Assembly: GCF_050874005.1 (NCBI RefSeq)
Contig: NZ_JBNMJV010000041.1
Span: forward strand, 1 to 19,744
DNA: 19,744 nucleotides
Reading direction: 5' to 3'
From: Huintestinicola sp050874005
GTDB lineage: Bacteria; Bacillota; Clostridia; Oscillospirales; Ruminococcaceae
The notes beneath the pieces were generated by a model. That model saw nothing but the letters and a program-made list of their open reading frames with translations. It did not search any database and had not been told where the DNA came from. Each line of letters starts with the position of its first letter. Positions within the stretch are counted from its first letter, which is position 1. Positions 14,876 through 19,744 of this stretch are shown here, in pieces. The position numbers and the translations under genes were made by a program.

Positions 14876-15673
14876 TTATTTTGAAAGCTCATAGGCTCTC
14901 TTTGTGCATCTCTCGCAGCAATCCATAACAACGTCTGTAAGCTTGCCCTCATACAGACCGTCAAGACCTGCAAGAGTGGTTCCTCCGGGAGAGGACACCA
15001 TTTTTATAAGCTCGTCAACTGTCTTGCCCGAATCGGTGAGCATTTTCGCAGAGCCGATAAGAGATTTTGCAAACAGCTCAAGAGCGGTCTTTCCGTCAAT
15101 TCCCACGCTTTCTGCGTACTGCACAAAGCCCTTGGCATAAAGATAGATGAACGCAGGAGAACTGCCGTTTATGGCGATTATCTCCTTCATCTTGTCCATA
15201 GGAACTACCTTTGCAATGCCGCCTGTGGAGAAGATATCCATTACCACGCCAAATTCCTCGTCTGAGGTGAATTTACCTTTGGCAAGAGCGGTCGCACCCT
15301 CGCCTAAAAGGAAGGGAGTATTGGGCATTACAATGACTGTGCGGACGTTTTCTATGGTCATTTTTGCGATATATTCTTCGGTAATGCCTGCAGCGATGGA
15401 GACGATAACGTTATCCTCCTTCACCGAAGGAGCAAGCTTAGGGAGAACCGAATCAAACATCTGAGGCTTGATAGCAAGAAATACGTACTTACACTTTTCG
15501 CAGACCTCTCCTTCGGAAGAAGCCGCTTTCACTCCCGACTTTTCCAGTTCGGAAAGCTTTGCCTTATCGGGGTCGTAGGCACATATCTCTGCGTTTTCGC
15601 CGTAATGGGAAAGTATGCCTCGGATTATGGCTCCGCCCATATTGCCTGTGCCTATGAAACCAACCTTTATCAT
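14876..15673 (-). CDS. proC: Pyrroline-5-carboxylate reductase
   Basis: ProC, 265 aa, normal length. It reduces 1-pyrroline-5-carboxylate to proline with NAD(P)H in the cytoplasm. The N-terminal Rossmann fold opens with VGFIGTGNMGGAII (residues 4-17); VFLAIKPQ is the second family motif, VIVMPNTPFLLGEG is typical of ProC, and the C-terminal dimer domain holds the signature MVSSPGGTTLAGLDGL. AAAGG, inside the last codons of folT, lies about 11 bases before the ATG and the genes are 8 bases apart, so translation is likely coupled to folT. Confidence 0.96.
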   Translation of the reverse strand: MIKVGFIGTGNMGGAIIRGILSHYGENAEICAYDPDKAKLSELEKSGVKAASSEGEVCEKCKYVFLAIKPQMFDSVLPKLAPSVKEDNVIVSIAAGITEEYIAKMTIENVRTVIVMPNTPFLLGEGATALAKGKFTSDEEFGVVMDIFSTGGIAKVVPMDKMKEIIAINGSSPAFIYLYAKGFVQYAESVGIDGKTALELFAKSLIGSAKMLTDSGKTVDELIKMVSSPGGTTLAGLDGLYEGKLTDVVMDCCERCTKRAYELSK

Positions 15674-15681
15674 TTACATCA

Positions 15682-16326
15682 TTACCTTTCAGAAAGCTTT
15701 CTGTCATTCCTGCTGTACTGCGCTCTTACCTTTGTATATGCCGCCTGCGCCGCAGGTATCACCGCCGCAAGCAGAACAAAATCCACAGGGAACTGCGCCA
15801 GATTTTTCACAACTCTGGGCGTTATCCACACCGCAAAGGCGTTTTTCATATCCTCGGTCGCACCGAGAAGGGTGAAATCGGGATTTACATAAAGTGTGTA
15901 CAGGAAATAGGAATTAAGACAGATATTACAGATGAAAATTACGCAAAATCTCGCAAGAGCCACTCTTAACAGGTCACTCCACTGAGGCTTGACAGTCTGC
16001 TTATAGAGGAAAATGCCGTAAAGGATACCCGAAAGGATAACAACCATTGCAAGCTCTATACTGTAGCCACGGGCGGATTTGTTGTCGATAAGAAATCCAA
16101 TAAGGTCAAGAGCAAAGGTGGACATTCCGCAGACAACGGGTCCGTACAGCAGACCTATGAGACTGATCGGGATACAGGTGAAAACGATACGCAGATCGGG
16201 TGTTACCTGAATGGCAAGGGAACGTATTGCTATCGCCATTGCAAGCAGCATTCCTGTGGTTGCGAGGGTCCTGAGATTTTTCAGAGATTTTGCCGAATCG
16301 ATAAATAAATTAAAAAAGCTTTTCAT
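15682..16326 (-). CDS. folT: Folate ECF transporter S component
   Basis: The membrane-embedded substrate-binding subunit of an energy-coupling-factor importer, 214 aa, with about six spans. The FolT-family N-terminus is plain: SAKSLKNLRTLATTGMLLAM, then IQVTPDLRIVFTCIPISLIG and GLLYGPVVCGMSTFALDLIG. It would bind folates and join a shared EcfA/A'/T module encoded elsewhere. AAGGAGG lies 7 bases before the ATG. The function call is strongly supported by the tetrahydrofolate riboswitch in front. The gene is followed by proC after 8 bases and preceded by pfkA. Confidence 0.92.
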   Translation of the reverse strand: MKSFFNLFIDSAKSLKNLRTLATTGMLLAMAIAIRSLAIQVTPDLRIVFTCIPISLIGLLYGPVVCGMSTFALDLIGFLIDNKSARGYSIELAMVVILSGILYGIFLYKQTVKPQWSDLLRVALARFCVIFICNICLNSYFLYTLYVNPDFTLLGATEDMKNAFAVWITPRVVKNLAQFPVDFVLLAAVIPAAQAAYTKVRAQYSRNDRKLSER

Positions 16327-16405
16327 TATATGACCTCCTTAAAATAATGCAAAACAACTTGCTAACTGCATTATTTAAAGAGAATGAAAAGCCTCTTTTT
16401 ATAAT
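16327..16405 (-). promoter_or_regulatory. Expression platform of the THF riboswitch
   Basis: Two exclusive folds are visible in minus-strand RNA. Fold 1: GCAUUAU (16407-16401) plus AAAGAG (16398-16393) pair with CUCUUU (16382-16377) and AUAAUGC (16374-16368). Fold 2: AAAUAAUGCA (16376-16367) pairs with UGCAUUAUUU (16351-16342), placing a 10-bp stem one base before the AAGGAGG site (16340-16334). No T-run follows, so control of translation is more likely than termination. Confidence 0.65.
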
Positions 16406-16521
16406 GCATTCAGCGGGATGCGGAGACTGTACCGCAGCTATGGAAGATCCAAAGCATTTCGTTCCCGACGCAACTCCCCGTCGTCGGGACACTATACGCA
16501 CAGCCGCCTACTCTGTAATGC
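16406..16521 (-). ncRNA. Tetrahydrofolate (THF) riboswitch aptamer
   Basis: Minus-strand RNA shows the conserved elements in order: AGAGUAG after the 5' arm of P1, then UGCGU and UAGUGU, a hairpin CCCGACG...CGUCGGG, GGAACGAA after it, then GCUGCGGUACAGUCU and the 3' end GCAUCCCGCUG. These match the folT-associated THF riboswitch class, known to sense tetrahydrofolates in Firmicutes. P1 is extended by GCAUU (16521-16517) pairing with AAUGC (16410-16406). The 5' end is 11 bases after the pfkA stop codon, so the switch sits between cistrons. Boundaries are by eye. Confidence 0.88.
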
Positions 16522-16531
16522 GGATGATTTT

Positions 16532-17497
16532 TTAGAATGTGATCTCGTTGCAGACTCTGTAAAGCTCTGTATCAAAGGGCTTCTTCATAGCCAGAGCCTC
16601 CTGGATATCTACGTCGATGATCTTGTTGTCCTTCATACCGACAACTCTGTTGGTAACTCCTCTGTCGATAAGCTCAACAGCGTGATAACCCATCTGGCTT
16701 GCAGCAACTCTGTCTCTGAGAGTAGGCATACCGCCTCTCTGAACGTGACCGAGGACTGTAAGTCTGGTCTCAATGCCTGTAAGCTCGTTTATCTGCTTTG
16801 TAATGCCTTCGGAATTTTCTACGCCCTCGGCAACTACAACGATAAAGTGCTCCTTCTGAGCCTCGTGAGCCTTGATGATCTTGTCAGCGACTGCATTGAT
16901 ATCATAAGGCATTTCGGGGGTAATGCAGGCGATAGCGCCCGAAGCGATAGCTACATTAAGAGCTATCCATCCTGCGTGTCTGCCCATTACCTCAACGACA
17001 GAGCATCTGTCGTGGGACTGGCTGGTGTCTCTCAGTTTGTCGATCATCTCAAGAGCTGTATTCATTGCTGTATCATAGCCGATAGTATAGTCTGTACACT
17101 GGATATCGTTATCAATTGTTCCGGGGAGACCTATGCAGCGGATACCGCCGATCCTTGAAAGGTCTGCAGCACCTCTGAACGAACCGTCGCCGCCGATAAC
17201 AACGAGGCCTTCCATATTAAGCTCCTTGCACTTATCAGCAGCCTTCTTAACGTATTCCTCCTGCATAAATTCCTTACATCTTGCGGTGTAGAGAATTGTT
17301 CCGCCGCGCTGGATAATGTCGGAAACGTCACGGCAGCTGAGTTCCTCGCATTCGCCGTTCAGAAGTCCGTTATAGCCTCTCTGGATACCGATAACACGGT
17401 ATCCCTTTCTGATAGCGGCTCTTGTTACGGCTCTGACAGCTGCATTCATTCCGGGAGCGTCTCCTCCGCTTGTTAAAACACCAATAGCCTTCTGCAT
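16532..17497 (-). CDS. pfkA: ATP-dependent 6-phosphofructokinase
   Basis: PfkA, 321 aa, typical of the bacterial tetrameric enzyme that phosphorylates fructose 6-phosphate in glycolysis. Seen: the ATP loop TSGGDAPGMNAAVRA (9-23), GGTILYTARC (65-74), GGDGSFRGA (102-110), GLPGTIDNDI with catalytic Asp129, and VEVMGRHAGWIAL (168-180). Gly in GGDG and in PGTIDND marks the ATP type; pyrophosphate enzymes usually carry Asp and Lys there. GGAGG lies 8 bases before the ATG. A consensus promoter is at 17573-17601. There is no terminator after it, so the THF riboswitch and folT could be on the same transcript. Confidence 0.97.
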   Translation of the reverse strand: MQKAIGVLTSGGDAPGMNAAVRAVTRAAIRKGYRVIGIQRGYNGLLNGECEELSCRDVSDIIQRGGTILYTARCKEFMQEEYVKKAADKCKELNMEGLVVIGGDGSFRGAADLSRIGGIRCIGLPGTIDNDIQCTDYTIGYDTAMNTALEMIDKLRDTSQSHDRCSVVEVMGRHAGWIALNVAIASGAIACITPEMPYDINAVADKIIKAHEAQKEHFIVVVAEGVENSEGITKQINELTGIETRLTVLGHVQRGGMPTLRDRVAASQMGYHAVELIDRGVTNRVVGMKDNKIIDVDIQEALAMKKPFDTELYRVCNEITF

Positions 17498-17572
17498 AAT
17501 TCTTTCCTCCGATATTTTTTCTCGGGCTTACCCGATCAACTCCATTGTAAACAGCTAAACGCTTACCCTTTT

Positions 17573-17601
17573 ATTTTACACTCATCTGCAAAATTTGTCA
17601 A
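17573..17601 (-). promoter_or_regulatory. Promoter of pfkA
   Basis: Minus strand: TTGACA (17601-17596), 17-base spacer and TAAAAT (17578-17573). The leader would be about 70 bases and holds a small CGGG/CCCG hairpin (17523-17534) before the ribosome binding site. Confidence 0.8.
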
Positions 17602-17690
17602 GAGGATTTGTACATTTTCTATAAAATTTAACAACCATTTTTCGGATAATAATTTTTTTCGATTAAAGTGCATAAAAAAGTGCTTTCTAT

Positions 17691-17712
17691 TATATAGCAT
17701 ATGATCTATATA
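17691..17712. repeat. AT-rich inverted repeat upstream of the AEC permease
   Basis: TATATAG and CTATATA are separated by CATATGAT. It stands about 70 bases before the permease start in a very AT-rich stretch. It could be an operator, but such sequences also arise by chance in AT-rich DNA. No clean promoter could be fixed for the permease. Confidence 0.25.
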
Positions 17713-17779
17713 CTTATCAAATTTTAATATTTCTCAAAGTATAAATATTATGCTATTATATTTTCGGGGTGATGAGATA

Positions 17780-18700
17780 ATGTCCTTGATAATTTTAAAC
17801 CGCATAGCTGTAATGCTTGCATATATGATACCCGGATCTATCCTTTACAGAAACCGTATCATATCGGACGAGGGAGCAAAGGACATAGGAAAGCTGCTTG
17901 TATACGTTATACTGCCCTCAGCGATCATAAATTCATACAATATGGAATATTCCCGGGAAAAAGCAAAAGGGCTGCTCCTGTCGTTTTTGGCGGCGGCAGC
18001 GGCACTTGCCTTGTCTGTGATAATTTCGAGAGCTTTTTTTGGTGGAAAAATGCCCATAGAAGGCTTCGGAGCAGCGTTTTCAAATGCGGGATTTATGGGC
18101 ATACCTCTTATCGCCTCGGTCATAGGACAGGACGCCGTCTATTACGCCGCAGCTTTTGTGGCTGTTCTGAATATCCTCCAATGGACATACGGCGTATTTC
18201 TTATAACCGGAAACAAGTCGGATATATCCGTAAAAAAGATATTTCTAAATCCCGTAATGGTAAGTTTTTTCATTGGGGTCATACTGTTTATCCTGCCGTT
18301 TAAGCTGCCTGTTTTTATATCCGAAATTATCGGAACGATCTCACAGATGAACGCTCCCATAGCAATGCTCACAGTAGGAGCATATCTTGCACAGGTCTCT
18401 TTTAAGGAGCTTTTTACGGATAAATACAGCTATGCCGTTTCCGCTGTAAGGCTGCTTGTCATCCCCCTGCTCACGGCAGTTCTGCTTGCGGTGCTCCCGA
18501 TTGGCGATAATATCCTCAGGCTGACAGTTATAATTCTTGCTGCAGCGCCTGTGGGTTCAAATGTGGCGGTCTATGCACAGATACACGGCGGAGATCACAG
18601 AAAAGCTGTACGTGAAATAGTGCTCAGCACCTTGCTTTGCGTGATAACAATGCCCCTGGTCATCGGCATTTCCGAGCGTATTCTGCAAAATATCCCATAA
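17780..18700 (+). CDS. AEC-family transporter (auxin efflux carrier type)
   Basis: A 306-aa inner-membrane permease of the AEC family (PF03547), whose bacterial members export or exchange organic acids such as malate or malonate; the substrate here is open. About ten spans in two halves are seen. Family marks: LAYMIPGSILYRNRIISDEG in the first span and loop, VYVILPSAIINSYN, AFSNAGFMGIPLIASV before the second half, and the close APVGSNVAVYAQIHGG in the second. GGGGTGATGAG lies just before the ATG at 17780; an in-frame ATG at 17750 has no site. It is convergent with the LysR gene, whose original 3' end would overlap it by 41 bases. Confidence 0.9.
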   Translation: MSLIILNRIAVMLAYMIPGSILYRNRIISDEGAKDIGKLLVYVILPSAIINSYNMEYSREKAKGLLLSFLAAAAALALSVIISRAFFGGKMPIEGFGAAFSNAGFMGIPLIASVIGQDAVYYAAAFVAVLNILQWTYGVFLITGNKSDISVKKIFLNPVMVSFFIGVILFILPFKLPVFISEIIGTISQMNAPIAMLTVGAYLAQVSFKELFTDKYSYAVSAVRLLVIPLLTAVLLAVLPIGDNILRLTVIILAAAPVGSNVAVYAQIHGGDHRKAVREIVLSTLLCVITMPLVIGISERILQNIP

Positions 18701-19526
18701 TCGTATCACGGCATTTTTTTACCGCTTCGGACGCATATTTCTTTTCGTTTTCCGAAAGGTGTACGAAACGCTCCATAGGCATATCGGAAACTTCTCTGAA
18801 GATCAGACCGTCTCCGAAAAGTGCCGCCTAGGTATACTTTGGAACAAAAGCTGCGCCAATATCCATTTTCAGCAGTTCACGCATTAACGCCGGAGAGTCC
18901 ACATAGGTCGAGATATTCTGCCGGAAATTTGCATTTTCACAAAAGTGTGATATAATTTTATACAGGCTGCATTCGGGACTGAGGCTTATAAAATGGCATT
19001 GCTCAAAATCACGGCGGTATATCTCGGCTTTGCGGGCAAGAGGATGAGCTTCGGGTATAACGATTCCCAAAGGCTCCCTCATAAGAAGCTCTGACGAACC
19101 GCTGTGTTCGGATATATCCGAATAAATCTGCAAATCGGCATCATTACAGCCGCTTTGGAAAATATGCGGCATTATCCGGGCGTCCTTTTCACGTATCTTT
19201 TTGATAATATCGGGAATAAGAAGCGAAGCGGAACGAACTTCGATGTTGACATCTGCTGTTTCCGAGCCTTTGTATTCCTCTATTGCAAGACGGGCATTTT
19301 CAAGAGAAACGGTAATTTCATCGCAGTATTTCAGAAATATTTTTCCTGCTTTGTTAAGAGTGATCTTCCTGCCGTTTCTGTCAAAAAGCGGAACGCCAAG
19401 CTCGTCTTCAAGCCGCTTTAAGGTTTGGCTCAATGATGGCTGGGCGATGAAAAGCCGTTCAGCCGCTTTTGATACATTTTCGGTCTCGGCGATAATGCGA
19501 AAATACTTTATCTGCAAGAATTCCAT
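18660..19526 (-). pseudogene. LysR-type regulator interrupted by an amber codon
   Basis: The N-terminal 232 residues are a regular LysR regulator: winged helix-turn-helix (FRIIAETENVSKAAERLFIA, then QPSLSQTLKRLEDELGVPLF, about 10-50), linker helix and most of the effector domain (PLGIVIPEAHPLA, ALMRELLKMDIGAAFVPKYT). A TAG at 18830-18828 then stops it. The same frame goes on for 55 codons to TGA at 18662-18660, encoding AALFGDGLIFREVSDMPMERF and a lysine-rich helix, which fits the LysR C-terminus and would restore 288 aa, the usual size. TGG to TAG (Trp to stop) is the simplest history. It is either a recent pseudogene, a truncated active form, or a sequence error. It has a perfect-spacing promoter. 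Confidence 0.8.
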
Positions 19527-19545
19527 ATAATATCCCCACGATCAT

Positions 19546-19561
19546 ATAGCTTTAAAGCTAT
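19546..19561. repeat. Palindrome between LysR promoter and start
   Basis: ATAGCTTTAAAGCTAT is a perfect 16-base palindrome, located just after the expected transcription start of the LysR gene and 20 bases before its ATG. It is a candidate binding site for the regulator itself (LysR sites have dyad symmetry with a T and an A about 11 bases apart). Confidence 0.45.
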
Positions 19562-19575
19562 TTATTATAAGCAAT

Positions 19576-19604
19576 ATTATATCATATTTACAATAAAATT
19601 TCAA
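19576..19604 (-). promoter_or_regulatory. Promoter of the LysR-type gene
   Basis: Minus strand: TTGAAA (19604-19599), 17-base spacer and TATAAT (19581-19576). The transcript would start near 19569. A regulator with such a strong promoter usually represses itself. Confidence 0.8.
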
Positions 19605-19744
19605 TACGGAGGTAATTTAAGTTTCCCCAAAATTCAGCCGAGAAACCTCATAACAGGAAAACAAAGATAATTGCCCATCGTTTTGCGGCAAGGCAAAGAA
19701 CCTCCCGATTCCTGATTTAACAGTCTTTAATATCTCAAAAATAC
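19605..19744. other. Right-edge region without a recognisable gene
   Basis: Starts with GGAGG (19608-19612), a ribosome-binding-site-like sequence on the plus strand that no start codon follows. On the minus strand a frame is open from the window edge (19742) to TAA (19619-19617), 41 codons, with a sequence (GRFFALPQNDGQ) of the kind produced by translating interspersed repeats; it could also be the C-terminus of a real gene cut by the window. I cannot decide from this sequence. Confidence 0.3.

Noticed and set aside
16418..17158. A 246-codon plus-strand frame over the riboswitch and pfkA
   Set aside because: Antisense to pfkA and to the structured riboswitch RNA; no start site and no domain.
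18660..18720. T-run at 18714-18720 as terminator of the AEC gene
   Set aside because: Only a 3-bp hairpin (CGT/ACG) precedes it. The run is the complement of two Lys codons in the LysR remnant.
19617..19742. Partial minus-strand gene entering from the right edge
   Set aside because: Only 41 codons are visible, without a motif, and the sequence looks like translated repeat; it is noted in the right-edge entry but not called as a CDS.

Overview
The window looks like a chromosomal segment of a low-to-mid GC Firmicute of the class Clostridia, most like a Ruminococcus-type member of Oscillospirales. This rests on the housekeeping set (rapZ, whiA, dnaE, pnp, rpsO, proC, pfkA), consensus sigma-A promoters, AGGAGG-type ribosome binding sites, a folate ECF S-component behind a tetrahydrofolate riboswitch, and a multi-hairpin interspersed repeat at the left edge. 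Species cannot be fixed from the sequence alone.

Layout: bases 1-233 hold a noncoding tandem-hairpin repeat. Two GNAT acetyltransferase genes (minus strand) run from a consensus promoter that is back to back with the rapZ promoter. On the plus strand follow rapZ, a cargo of five small genes (GH114-like lipoprotein, membrane protein, GNAT, YkvA/DUF1232 protein, unknown 109-aa protein), then whiA, a secreted/membrane protein and dnaE. The cargo lies where yvcK is normally found between rapZ and whiA. dnaE ends inside a near-perfect terminator hairpin that also faces the convergent pnp.

The minus strand from 17601 down to 10519 is a long co-directional stretch: pfkA, a THF riboswitch, folT, proC, a SpoIIM-like membrane protein, a YesL/DUF624 membrane protein, rpsO and pnp. 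Much of its control appears to be at the RNA level: a THF riboswitch that probably masks the folT ribosome binding site, an inverted repeat that would hide the ribosome binding site of the SpoIIM-like gene only in read-through transcripts, a three-way-junction leader in front of rpsO, an attenuator-like hairpin after rpsO, and a 78-nt hairpin in the pnp leader that resembles an RNase III/PNPase autoregulation site.

The right end carries an AEC-family permease (plus) convergent with a LysR-type regulator (minus) whose frame is cut by an amber codon; the reading frame continues for 55 more codons with convincing LysR C-terminal sequence. Beyond the regulator lie its promoter, a palindrome, an orphan Shine-Dalgarno sequence and about 125 bases of probable repeat or decayed sequence. 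I saw no rRNA, tRNA, CRISPR array, transposase or phage gene. The most rewarding points are the nested RNA switches of the minus-strand cluster and the broken LysR gene.
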